The translations under genes were made by a program, and so were the position numbers. The notes below the pieces were generated by a model. It was not told the origin of the DNA, ran no database searches, and worked only from the letters and a program-made list of their open reading frames with translations. A DNA stretch of 64,000 nt from Hymenobacter negativus (lineage in GTDB: Bacteria > Bacteroidota > Bacteroidia > Cytophagales > Hymenobacteraceae), in the NCBI RefSeq assembly GCF_017571495.1, contig NZ_JAGETZ010000007.1, forward strand, positions 1 to 64,000, written 5' to 3'. This document shows positions 33,035 through 41,270 of this stretch, one piece after another; the first letter of the stretch is position 1, and every line of letters begins with the position of its first letter.

Positions 33035-35866
33035 TTACAGCGTGGCCCGTACGCCCAGCAGCCAGGTGCGGGGCACGGGGAAATAATTAGTGTCATAACC
33101 TGCTGCCAGCAACGTGGCGCCGCCGCTGCTCACGTTGGGGTCAAAGCCGCGGTAGCTGGTCAGCACAAACAGGTTTTGGGCCCCCACCCACACGCTGATG
33201 GGACGCATTGCAGTGGCCGGGCGCAGGGCGTAGCTCACGCTGAGCTGGCTGAGGCGCAGATACGTGGCCGACTGCAGCTGGGCATCATCGTAGCGCTGGT
33301 TGCTGAGGCCCGAGGCGTTGAGTGATGAACCAGCCCTGGGAATATCGGGGCTGTAGTGGGTAGGCGTCCAGCGGTCGAGCAGGCGGGTGGTTCCGTTGGT
33401 ACGGCCGGAGGGCAGGTCCAGGGTAGCCAGCGTGGTGTTGAGTAATTGCTGGCCAGCCATGGCATCCAGCTGGGCATCGAAACTGAGGCGGCCCCAGCTC
33501 AGTGTCTGGGTGAGGGTGTAGAGCTGCGTGGGCAGGGCCGTGCCTTGGTAGCGGGCATCGGCATCGGTGATGTAGCCGTTGCTATTGTTTAGGTCTTGGT
33601 AGCGAAGCACACCCGTTTCTGACACCGGCAGCCGCTGGTAGAGGAAAAACGGATGCGGCGCCTCACCCACTACCAGGCCGGGCACGTCGCCGGCACCGGC
33701 CAGCGCCGTCACGGCCTGGATGCGCTGCTGCTGCCAGGTAGCCGCCAGCCGGGCGCTGCCACTGAGGCGGCCGCGCTGCCAGTAGGTTGAAATGCCCAAC
33801 AGGAGGCCCTGGTTTCGCAACGTGGCTTCGCGCGGCTCGTTCTGGAGGCTTATGCCCGCTACCGTGCCCCGCACTAGTACTTGAGGCACCGTAAGATGAG
33901 CCGTGTTGCGGCGGAAAGCCGTCACATCAACCCGCAGCCGGTCCTGCCAAAAGCCCAGGTTTAGGCCGGCCTCCAGCTGGGTGGTGCGGGGAGCAGGTGG
34001 CACCGGGCCTGAGGAGGCCAGCGTAGTCACAGTTTGATTAATATTCAGTAGGATGTTGCCCGACCCGACTCCGCTGCCCCAGCCAGTGGCGGGCAGGCTA
34101 GTGGTACTGGTTTGGCCTGCGCTCGCCCAGAGCGTGGCTTTGGTGAGCACGGCGGCATCAGCCATAAAGGACTCTTGATGCAGCTGCCAACGCACTTCGG
34201 CCCCCGGCAGCCAGACGGTGGGTATTTCGGCCGAGAAGTAGCCAGGAGCACCACGGTTGGCATCGCGCCGCAACGACGCTAGTAACTCATAGCGGGCGCG
34301 GTAGGCGTAGCTGGCCAGCAGCCCGGCACTCGAAAAGCTGGTGGTGGCATCGGTGCTGAATGCGGATGCATAGGGGTAGTCGTAGCTGCTGTTGGCCGTG
34401 CCGCGCAGGTAGTGCTGGTAGCCAGCGGTAGCCGTCAGGTCCACCCGGTGGGCGTCGCCAAAAGTGTGGTCGTAAGCCAGCCGTAGCTGGGCAATGGTGG
34501 CAGTGGTATTGATGCTCAGCGTTCTGGTAGTGGTAGAGGTGGGCATGGCCTGCTGGCCGGTGTTCACCAGAAAATGCGTGTTGCTGTTCACCCGGCCTTC
34601 TTCGCGGCTCACTTGGCCGCTAAGGATGAGGCTGGGATGCAGCGTGTATTCGGCCCCGGTTTGCAACAGCAGGCGGCGGGTGGTAGCGCGGGTGCCATCG
34701 GTGGTGGCCCAGTCCACTGGGTTGCGGGAGCTATTACCAAAGTCGTAGCGTTGGAAATTGCCCTGCGCATCGCGCACGGCCACTGTCGGTGGAGCCAGCA
34801 ATGCCTGCGCCACCGTGCCCGCTACCGGCAAGTCCTGGCTAATGGCCGAGGCCGACGTGCTCAGCGAGAGGCGCAATCGCTGGCCTATCTGCTGGTCGAG
34901 GTTGAAGCGTAGCAAATAGCGGTCGAGGCCCGAGTTTAAAACCACGCCCTGCTGGTTGAGGTAGTCGGCGCTCACGGCGTAGCGGGTGCGGGCGCTGCTG
35001 CCGTCCAGGGCCAGGTGATGGTTGTGCAGCACGGCTGGCTGGAACAGTTCGGCCTGCCAGTCGGTATCGGGGGTTACCGGCCCGCTAAGCGGATAGTAAT
35101 TTATCCCAAAGCTGGCTTCGTTGGCCAGGTCGGCATACTGGCGGGCATTCAATAGGTCGTAGCGCTGGCGCACCTGCTGTACCCCACCAAAAGCGGCGTA
35201 GCGCACCCGCAGCGGCTGCTTCTGGCCCAGCTTGCCGCCGCGCTTCGTCGTTATTTCAATCACGCCGTTGCTGCCTTGCGCTCCGTATTGAGCCGCCGCT
35301 ACCCCGCCCGAAATCACCGTGATGCGCTCAACGTCTTCCATGGGGAGAGCCAGCAGTGGGTTGGCCCCCGTGAGTGAGGCTTCCGGGGCGCTGCCGAGCG
35401 AAAAGGCCGCCTGGATAAAAGTGCCTGGCTGGAAATCAGCGTTCAGCGCAGGCGTCCCATCCACCACGTACAGCGGCTGGTCGGGCCCGGCCAAGCTGCT
35501 GCCGCCCCGAATACGCACCGTGGCCCAGTCGCCGGGCGCGCCGGAGTTGGGCGTCACCTGTACGCCGGGTACCTGCGGTAGCAGGGTCTGGATGGTGAGA
35601 AAGGCGGGGGGCGACCACGGAATGTTGATGATATTTACGGGGTTGTTGCAGCTACAGCACTTCGTGGTTTCCCGGTCATTAGTTCCGGAGCCCACTACGC
35701 ACACGCCACTCAGGTGAATGGTGTCGCCGAGATGGGCGGGGGCTTCTACTACTATCAGGGGCGGGGCAGCGGGCGGTAGCAGCTGGGCGCGGGCTGGACT
35801 GGTGCCCCCGGTACTCATCAAAAAAGTAAGCGCAGTAAAAAGCGTCATAGAGCGTTGCATGGGCAT
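33035..35866 (-). CDS. SusC/RagA-type TonB-dependent outer membrane receptor
   Basis: A 943-residue receptor, paralogous to the one at 28266: shared RVRYAA...QQVRQRYDLLNA...QYA.LANE, GFDPNVSSGGA and PVPRTWLLGVRA. A signal peptide (about 1-28) precedes a plug domain (about 85-210) and a barrel. As in its paralogue, the CarboxypepD_reg domain and a SusD partner are missing. Between signal peptide and plug lies an unusual Cys cluster, C56 and C70/C71/C73 (KCCSCNNP), not seen in the paralogue. ATGs at 35866 and 35860 are both possible. The ligand is unknown. Confidence 0.88.
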   Translation of the reverse strand: MPMQRSMTLFTALTFLMSTGGTSPARAQLLPPAAPPLIVVEAPAHLGDTIHLSGVCVVGSGTNDRETTKCCSCNNPVNIINIPWSPPAFLTIQTLLPQVPGVQVTPNSGAPGDWATVRIRGGSSLAGPDQPLYVVDGTPALNADFQPGTFIQAAFSLGSAPEASLTGANPLLALPMEDVERITVISGGVAAAQYGAQGSNGVIEITTKRGGKLGQKQPLRVRYAAFGGVQQVRQRYDLLNARQYADLANEASFGINYYPLSGPVTPDTDWQAELFQPAVLHNHHLALDGSSARTRYAVSADYLNQQGVVLNSGLDRYLLRFNLDQQIGQRLRLSLSTSASAISQDLPVAGTVAQALLAPPTVAVRDAQGNFQRYDFGNSSRNPVDWATTDGTRATTRRLLLQTGAEYTLHPSLILSGQVSREEGRVNSNTHFLVNTGQQAMPTSTTTRTLSINTTATIAQLRLAYDHTFGDAHRVDLTATAGYQHYLRGTANSSYDYPYASAFSTDATTSFSSAGLLASYAYRARYELLASLRRDANRGAPGYFSAEIPTVWLPGAEVRWQLHQESFMADAAVLTKATLWASAGQTSTTSLPATGWGSGVGSGNILLNINQTVTTLASSGPVPPAPRTTQLEAGLNLGFWQDRLRVDVTAFRRNTAHLTVPQVLVRGTVAGISLQNEPREATLRNQGLLLGISTYWQRGRLSGSARLAATWQQQRIQAVTALAGAGDVPGLVVGEAPHPFFLYQRLPVSETGVLRYQDLNNSNGYITDADARYQGTALPTQLYTLTQTLSWGRLSFDAQLDAMAGQQLLNTTLATLDLPSGRTNGTTRLLDRWTPTHYSPDIPRAGSSLNASGLSNQRYDDAQLQSATYLRLSQLSVSYALRPATAMRPISVWVGAQNLFVLTSYRGFDPNVSSGGATLLAAGYDTNYFPVPRTWLLGVRATL

Positions 35867-36134
35867 TTGATGCCCGGAAAGGTTTTTCTACACACGGCGA
35901 CGAGCGCTGGTATTTTTCAGTCGAGGCTGGGGTGAGCTGGACCGGTGCAGCAGCAAGACGCTTTGCTCAGGCCAGAGCCAGCAGGTCGAAGCCCGTTCTC
36001 GTGCGTGGGACCAAGCTCTCTAGCGAAGAGACAGGCCATCAATAACCGCCGCGCCGGCTTGTGGAAATCCGAACTGTACAAGCACTGGAAAAGGAAGTCG
36101 GGACGAACCCAAATATAGCCACCGCTGTGTCCGC
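35867..36134. other. Divergent regulatory gap
   Basis: The gap between the divergent receptor (minus) and E1 fusion (plus) genes. It must contain both promoters; only the E1 box at 36135 is clear. No repeat or small ORF stands out. Confidence 0.35.
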
Positions 36135-36142
36135 TACCTTTG
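36135..36142 (+). promoter_or_regulatory. TAnnTTTG promoter box of the E1 fusion gene
   Basis: TACCTTTG matches the Bacteroidota -7 consensus exactly and lies 27 bases upstream of the ATG at 36170. Confidence 0.6.
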
Positions 36143-36169
36143 CCCTTCCCAACCCACCCCTTTTACCCC

Positions 36170-38170
36170 ATGAGCCCAGTTGCCACCGCCCTGCAGTTCG
36201 ACCGCCAGGACCTCTCCAATGAAACCCTGCTGCACCTCTATCAGCACCTGCTGCGCCCCCGGCTGATTGAAGAAAAAATGCTGATTCTGCTGCGCCAGGG
36301 CAAGGTGAGCAAATGGTTTTCGGGTATCGGGCAGGAAGCCATTTCGGTGGGCAGCACCCTGGCCCTGGATGCCGACGAGTATATACTGCCGCTGCACCGC
36401 AACCTGGGCGTTTTCACGGGGCGCGAGGTGCCGCTGGGCCGCCTCTTTGCGCAGTGGCAGGGCAAGCGCACCGGCTACACCAAGGGCCGCGACCGCAGCT
36501 TCCACTTCGGCACCAACGAGCACCACATTGTGGGCATGATTTCGCACCTCGGCCCGCAGCTGGCTGTGGCGGGCGGCATCGCTCTGGCCGATTTGCTCGA
36601 CAAAAGGCCCAAAGTGACCTTGACTTACAGCGGTGACGGCGGCGCTTCGGAAGGCGACTTCCACGAGGCCCTGAACGTAGCCGCTGTGTGGCAGCTCCCG
36701 GTTATTTTCATGATTGAAAATAACGGCTACGGCCTCAGCACGCCTAGCAACGAGCAGTTCCGCTTCAAATCCTTCGTCGATAAAGGCCCCGCCTACGGCA
36801 TGGAAGCTGTGCAGGTCGACGGCAATAACGTACTCGAAGTGTATACGACGGTAAAGCGCTTGGCCGAAGACCTCCGCCAAAACCCGCGCCCCGTGCTGGT
36901 CGAAGCCCTCACCTTCCGCATGCGCGGCCACGAGGAAGCCAGCGGCACTAAGTACGTGCCCCAGAGCCTGATGGAAGAATGGGCTGCCAAAGACCCGGTT
37001 GAGAACTACGAAAAGTGGCTCCTTGCCGAAGGCATCCTTACCGAAACCGCCAAGCACGGCATCCGCGAGAAAATCAAGGCCGCCATTGAAGCTGGCCTGC
37101 AGGAAGCCGATGCCGAACCCATGCCTACCGCGGATGTGCAGGAGGAAATTGCCGACATGTACCAGCCCTTCGACGCGCCAATTACGGCCGCCCCGAAAGA
37201 CGGTCCGGCGCCGGAAAAGCGGTTCATCGATGCCATTTCGGAGGGCATGAAGCAGAGCATGGAGCGCTACCCAGAACTTGTACTCATGGGCCAGGACATT
37301 GCCGACTATGGCGGCGTGTTCAAAATCACCGAGGGTTTCGTGGCTGAATTTGGCAAGACCCGGGTGCGTAACACGCCGCTCTGCGAGTCGGCCATCGTGG
37401 GCATTGGCCTGGGGCTGAGCATCAAGCGGAAGAAGGCAATGGTCGAGATGCAGTTTGCGGATTTTGTGACCTGCGGCTTCAACCAGATTGTGAACAACCT
37501 CGCCAAAAGCCACTACCGCTGGGGCCAGAATGCCGACGTAGTGGTGCGCATGCCTACCGGCGCGGGCTCGGCCGCCGGCCCCTTCCATTCGCAGAGCAAC
37601 GAGGCGTGGTTCACGCACACACCCGGCCTGAAAGTAGTATACCCTAGCAACCCCCACGATGCCAAAGGCTTGCTCTGCGCTGCTTTCGAGGACCCCAACC
37701 CGGTGCTGTATTTCGAGCATAAAATGCTGTACCGTAGCTTGTCGGGTCCCGTACCGGAGGCTTATTACACCACGCCTATCGGCCAGGCCGCGCTGGCCGC
37801 GCAAGGCGACGAGCTAAGCATCATCACCTACGGCATGGGCGTGCGCTGGGCCCTGCAAGTCTGCCAGGACCTGGGCGTGTCGGCCGATATTCTGGACCTG
37901 CGCACCCTGCTGCCCTGGGACCAGGAAGCCGTGCGCAAAACTGTGGAGAAAAACGGTCGCGTCCTCATCCTGCACGAAGACACGATGACCGGTGGTATCG
38001 GCGGCGAAATCGCGGCCTGGATTGGCGAGCATTGCTTCGAGCACCTCGATGCACCGGTTCGGCGCGTGGCTTCCCTAGATACGGCCATTCCATTTGCGCC
38101 GCCGCTGGAAGCTGCCTTTCTGCCCCAGCAGCGCCTGCGCGAGCAGGTGCAGGCCCTGCGCAACTACTAG
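36170..38170 (+). CDS. Fused 2-oxoacid dehydrogenase E1 alpha/beta (branched-chain type)
   Basis: A 666-residue protein joining the thiamine-pyrophosphate-dependent E1 alpha (about 1-330) and beta (about 345-666) subunits that are separate in many bacteria. The alpha part has the ThDP motif GDGGASEGDFHEALN...ENNGYG. The beta part has the GQDIADYGGVFKITEGF opening, RMPTGAGSAAGPFHSQS and a C-terminal transketolase-like segment. It probably oxidises branched-chain 2-oxoacids or a related substrate together with lipoylated E2. ATG at 36170 fits; the frame extended to 36140 overlaps the promoter region. E2 and E3 are not adjacent. Confidence 0.93.
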   Translation: MSPVATALQFDRQDLSNETLLHLYQHLLRPRLIEEKMLILLRQGKVSKWFSGIGQEAISVGSTLALDADEYILPLHRNLGVFTGREVPLGRLFAQWQGKRTGYTKGRDRSFHFGTNEHHIVGMISHLGPQLAVAGGIALADLLDKRPKVTLTYSGDGGASEGDFHEALNVAAVWQLPVIFMIENNGYGLSTPSNEQFRFKSFVDKGPAYGMEAVQVDGNNVLEVYTTVKRLAEDLRQNPRPVLVEALTFRMRGHEEASGTKYVPQSLMEEWAAKDPVENYEKWLLAEGILTETAKHGIREKIKAAIEAGLQEADAEPMPTADVQEEIADMYQPFDAPITAAPKDGPAPEKRFIDAISEGMKQSMERYPELVLMGQDIADYGGVFKITEGFVAEFGKTRVRNTPLCESAIVGIGLGLSIKRKKAMVEMQFADFVTCGFNQIVNNLAKSHYRWGQNADVVVRMPTGAGSAAGPFHSQSNEAWFTHTPGLKVVYPSNPHDAKGLLCAAFEDPNPVLYFEHKMLYRSLSGPVPEAYYTTPIGQAALAAQGDELSIITYGMGVRWALQVCQDLGVSADILDLRTLLPWDQEAVRKTVEKNGRVLILHEDTMTGGIGGEIAAWIGEHCFEHLDAPVRRVASLDTAIPFAPPLEAAFLPQQRLREQVQALRNY

Positions 38171-38171
38171 C

Positions 38172-38290
38172 TTCGTTATCAGTTGCTCGTTGTCAGTTAT
38201 TAGGTTGCATAAGTAACGTTAATAGTGGCGTACATTGAGCAACGTTAATAACTGACCACGGGTGACTAGCAACTGATAACGAACAACTAC
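38172..38290. repeat. Large imperfect inverted repeat
   Basis: Left TTCGTTATCAGTTGCT...TCAGTTATTA and right TAATAACTGA...AGCAACTGATAACGAA pair with small internal offsets; arms are about 45-50 bases. TAACGTTAAT and its copies sit near the centre. It is AT-rich compared with the genes. It lies just after the E1 stop and upstream of the lipoprotein, and could be a terminator, a MITE-like element or both. Confidence 0.7.
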
Positions 38291-38305
38291 TACTAAACCT
38301 CGCCG

Positions 38306-38884
38306 GTGAAATACAGTCTACCTTCCGTTGTTTTTCGGTGCCTGCTGGGCGTGCTGCTACTGGCGGCATTGGGCAGCTGTAGCCTCTACCATAAGATTCA
38401 TCACCCCTACCGCCTGCCCACGCCCAAGCCCTCACCGGAGTATCTGGCCCAGCTCAAGAAGAAAAAAGAAGACGAAAAACTGCGCAACGACTTGGCCAAG
38501 TCGGCCGCTTCGGCTAAGAAAAAATCGGGTGTTGGCACCGAAGAAGCGGCTACCGACGTCTCGATGCCCAGCAACGACGGCGCCACCGCCAACAACAATA
38601 CGTCCGACATCAAAAGCAGCGTGTATCCGGAGCGCTCAACGGTGAAATACGATAAGCACCAGATGATGAAGAAGCCGAAGCTGATGCGGCGCCGGCGTCA
38701 TAACAAGGGAGGCAAAGGCTTCCATCCCATCGAGTCTATCCGTAACTTCTTCAAATATGGCCTCCACAAAAAACCGAACTACAGCCCCGACCACCGGCCG
38801 GCGCCTAAACAGCCCAAAGAAGCTTCGGAAGACACCCTGCCCGACGAGCCCATGCCCACCCCGGCTCCCGATGGCAAGCCGTAG
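38306..38884 (+). CDS. Basic lipoprotein of unknown function
   Basis: A 192-residue protein that starts with GTG. A signal sequence with lipobox LGSC (Cys25) predicts lipid anchoring. The rest is strongly basic and low in complexity, with Lys-rich coiled segments (about 48-72: LKKKKEDEKLRNDLAK), a KLMRRRRHNKGG stretch (about 125-137) and a Pro-rich tail. I recognise no domain. Its last 14 bases overlap the next gene in another frame, so the two are translationally linked. The Lys/Arg-rich character could serve binding to polyanions, which is inference. Confidence 0.65.
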   Translation: MKYSLPSVVFRCLLGVLLLAALGSCSLYHKIHHPYRLPTPKPSPEYLAQLKKKKEDEKLRNDLAKSAASAKKKSGVGTEEAATDVSMPSNDGATANNNTSDIKSSVYPERSTVKYDKHQMMKKPKLMRRRRHNKGGKGFHPIESIRNFFKYGLHKKPNYSPDHRPAPKQPKEASEDTLPDEPMPTPAPDGKP

Positions 38885-39251
38885 TGCGCTGCTTCTGCTA
38901 GTGCTGGCCGTGCTGGGCCTGCTGAGCGGTCCGTTGGCCCACGGCCAGATTGTGCGTGAGAAGCCCGGCAAAATCAACGCCGCCAACCGCCGCGCCTTGC
39001 GCGAGGCCAAAAAAACCGAATCCCCCTACAAAGACAGCCACCTCGATGTGACCCGCGACCAGCTCAAGCGGGGCCAGAGCACCCAGCAAACCAAGGCCAG
39101 CAAAGCCGTCGACTATAAAAAAGGCACCGCGCCCAACGTGAAGTCTTCAGGCTTTCTGGGCCTGCGCCGCGACAAAACCACCACCCTTGTGCGCAAAGAG
39201 CAGCGCCAGAAAAACCGCAAGCCGGAACTCAACTCCGGAAAAAATGACTAG
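38871..39251 (+). CDS. Small secreted basic protein
   Basis: A 126-residue protein with a signal peptide (residues 1-26, ending AHG before QIVREKPG), then a strongly basic region (Lys, Arg, Gln-rich) without cysteines or a recognised domain. The ATG at 38871 opens the signal peptide; a longer in-frame start at 38757 would lie inside the upstream gene. The 14-base overlap with the lipoprotein gene suggests a pair acting in the same place. No known function. Confidence 0.6.
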   Translation: MASRSALLLLVLAVLGLLSGPLAHGQIVREKPGKINAANRRALREAKKTESPYKDSHLDVTRDQLKRGQSTQQTKASKAVDYKKGTAPNVKSSGFLGLRRDKTTTLVRKEQRQKNRKPELNSGKND

Positions 39252-39341
39252 CCGCCGGGGAATCAAGTAGCCGGAAAACTGTTGTACCAGTTATCCACTT
39301 ATTCCGGCGTCCATCCGCTTCGTTTTTAACCCCTTCATTCA

Positions 39342-39683
39342 ATGTCCACCCCCTGGCTTCCCCTCACCCAACCCGAGCAGATTACTGACCTCGCGCAAGC
39401 TTCGCACGAGCAACCAGTGCTTATTTTCAAGCACAGCACCACGTGTTCCATCAGCGCAGCGGCCAAAAGCAAGATTGAGCGCCAGTGGGCCGATAGCGGC
39501 CTCGAACTGCCCATCTACTACCTCGACTTGCTGCGCTTCCGCCCCCTCTCTGCGCAGGTTGCCGAGCAGTTTGGCATCCGCCACGAGTCGCCGCAGTTAC
39601 TCGTTATCCAGGATGGCGAATGCGTTTACGACGCCTCCCACATGGGCATCCGCCTAGCCGATGTGAAGGCGGTGGTGAAATAG
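39342..39683 (+). CDS. ytxJ: Monothiol bacilliredoxin YtxJ
   Basis: A 113-residue thioredoxin-fold protein of the bacillithiol-linked YtxJ family. The single active-site Cys is C35 in FKHSTTCSIS, and SPQLLVIQDGECVYDASHMGI matches the family's C-terminal half. It is expected to remove bacillithiol from modified protein thiols. It complements bshC at 18727. It is cytoplasmic and appears monocistronic, ending at a strong hairpin. Confidence 0.92.
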   Translation: MSTPWLPLTQPEQITDLAQASHEQPVLIFKHSTTCSISAAAKSKIERQWADSGLELPIYYLDLLRFRPLSAQVAEQFGIRHESPQLLVIQDGECVYDASHMGIRLADVKAVVK

Positions 39684-39689
39684 AAAGTC

Positions 39690-39740
39690 ACCGCTCTTCC
39701 TGGGCCGCGCAAGACCTTCATGCGGCCCGGGAAGAGCGGT
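39690..39740. terminator. Hairpin between ytxJ and the OsmC gene
   Basis: ACCGCTCTTCCTGGGCCGC (39690-39708) pairs with GCGGCCCGGGAAGAGCGGT (39722-39740), with one mismatch, across a 13-base loop. No long T run follows. It lies between converging genes and probably acts as a shared terminator or an RNA-stabilising stem. Confidence 0.7.
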
Positions 39741-39751
39741 AACTCTACCAA

Positions 39752-40159
39752 TTATTTATACTCAAACACCACATTCTGCACCAAATCGGGGTGCAGGCTC
39801 AGCGTAACCGGGCATGTATGCGCCACGCGTTCCAACAGGGTACGCTCGCTTGGTGCCAGCGATGCAGGCAGCGTAATGGTTACGTCAATCTGCGCGATGC
39901 GCCGTGGGCCGTCGGTGCTCATGTGCTTGGTGACTTCAAAGGTGCAGCTCGTTAGGTCCCACTCGTGGCGCTCGGCCACAATGGCCATGGTTGTCACGAT
40001 GCAGGCGCCCAAGGCGGTACTCACCAGGTCGGTGGGCGAAAAAGCCTCGCCACGGCCGTGGTTATCTACGGGGGCGTCGGTCTGAATAGTAGTGCCCGAC
40101 GCCACATGCGTGGCTTCGGTGCGAAGGTGGCCGGCGTAGCGGGCGGTTGCGGTGCTCAT
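39752..40159 (-). CDS. OsmC/Ohr family peroxiredoxin-like protein
   Basis: A 135-residue protein of the OsmC family with both conserved cysteines, C53 (LGACIVTTMA) and C116 (AHTCPVTLSL), which form the peroxidatic and resolving pair in organic hydroperoxide reductases. The FSPTDLVSTALGAC segment is typical. It probably reduces organic or fatty-acid hydroperoxides in the cytoplasm. It converges with ytxJ, another thiol-redox protein. Confidence 0.9.
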   Translation of the reverse strand: MSTATARYAGHLRTEATHVASGTTIQTDAPVDNHGRGEAFSPTDLVSTALGACIVTTMAIVAERHEWDLTSCTFEVTKHMSTDGPRRIAQIDVTITLPASLAPSERTLLERVAHTCPVTLSLHPDLVQNVVFEYK

Positions 40160-40265
40160 TAAGTCAGGAAGTTACCTTTACAAAGTTGTTTTTCTTTAGC
40201 TAATTTACGTATTACGTGGTGCGCCGCGCCGGTGGCGTTGGGTCGGGCCTTACTTCTGGTTATTT

Positions 40266-41084
40266 ATGCAGCTCTCTCTTTCTCGCTTTTCAGGCTTGCT
40301 GGTGGCCGGTTTGTTGGCTGTAACCACTGCCCGTGCCCAGGCTCCCACGCGGCCCGTCCCATCCGTGGTGCCTGATGCACCGTCGGACGAACAGTCTTAC
40401 CGGAAGGAATTTGTTTTTGGGGTAAACTTCAACACCCAGGGCGGACTATTGGGCGGGGCGTCCATCCGCTCGTCACGCGTGCTCGACGACCGGCTGCTGC
40501 GCTTCTGGAGCCTAGAAGGCGTAATGCTGAAAAATGCCAAAGAAGACCGCATCACCACAGGAATCGGCGGCACCTACATCGACCAGAAAACCAACTACGC
40601 ATTTGTGTTGCGGCCTTCCATCGGCTTGCAGCGCATTCTGTTCCGCAAGGCGGCTGATGCCGGTGTGCAGGTGAACGGGCTATTGAGCGTAGGGCCGTCC
40701 ATCGGACTGCTGATGCCTTACTATATCAGCTACGACCGAACGTACGCGGCAACGGGCGTTCCGAACTTGGCCACCGATGAGATTGTGAACGAGCAGTATA
40801 ACCCGCGAATACACACATTTCCGGACGCCATCCTCGACCACGGTCCGCTGTTTAGCGGCATTGGCCAAACCCAGGTGGTGCCTGGCTTCCATTTGCGCGG
40901 CGGCCTCAGCTTTGAGTACGGGCGCTACCGCGATGCAGTCACGGGCCTCGAAGTAGGCTTTCTGGTCGAAGGGTTCACCAAGCGTATGGTCATCCTCAGC
41001 CCTTACTTGTCCGAAACGGATAACCTCAACCGGCAATTTTTCCCCTCGGTCTACCTGACCCTATTCTTCGGGCACCGGAGCTAA
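40266..41084 (+). CDS. Probable outer-membrane beta-barrel protein
   Basis: A 272-residue exported protein with a signal peptide (about 1-25, ending TARAQ). After a Pro-rich linker (APTRPVPSVVPDAP), alternating hydrophobic/polar strands such as FVFGVNFNTQGGLLGGASIR, FVLRPSIGLQRI and FHLRGGLSFEYGRY and a terminal SVYLTLFFGHRS suggest an 8- to 12-strand barrel. I do not recognise the family. It has no clear operon partner; lipA follows after 186 bases and a hairpin. Confidence 0.65.
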   Translation: MQLSLSRFSGLLVAGLLAVTTARAQAPTRPVPSVVPDAPSDEQSYRKEFVFGVNFNTQGGLLGGASIRSSRVLDDRLLRFWSLEGVMLKNAKEDRITTGIGGTYIDQKTNYAFVLRPSIGLQRILFRKAADAGVQVNGLLSVGPSIGLLMPYYISYDRTYAATGVPNLATDEIVNEQYNPRIHTFPDAILDHGPLFSGIGQTQVVPGFHLRGGLSFEYGRYRDAVTGLEVGFLVEGFTKRMVILSPYLSETDNLNRQFFPSVYLTLFFGHRS

Positions 41085-41147
41085 CATCTTTGGCCTGGTG
41101 AAGAATAGGTATAGAATAAAGCGGAGGGCGGTTTAGCTCACGAAAGA

Positions 41148-41200
41148 TTTACGGCGTAATTGATGCTCATGAGTAAGTCGCATCAATTACGCCGTAAATT
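41148..41200. repeat. Perfect 20-bp inverted repeat before lipA
   Basis: ATTTACGGCGTAATTGATGC (41148-41167) and GCATCAATTACGCCGTAAAT (41181-41200) are exact complements around a 13-base loop. The inner TTACGGCGTAA is itself nearly palindromic. TTTG follows on the right. It could end the barrel gene's transcript or be an operator-like or mobile element, 71 bases before lipA. Confidence 0.75.
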
Positions 41201-41270
41201 TGTTAGTGCTAAGCATCGAATGGGCAGAGGTTAATTCCTTCTTCTTCATTCCTCATTCTAGATTATTGAA

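Noticed and set aside
36134..37804. A 556-codon minus-strand frame opposite the E1 gene
   Set aside because: It is the antisense shadow of the E1 fusion gene in GC-rich DNA; it has no family similarity.
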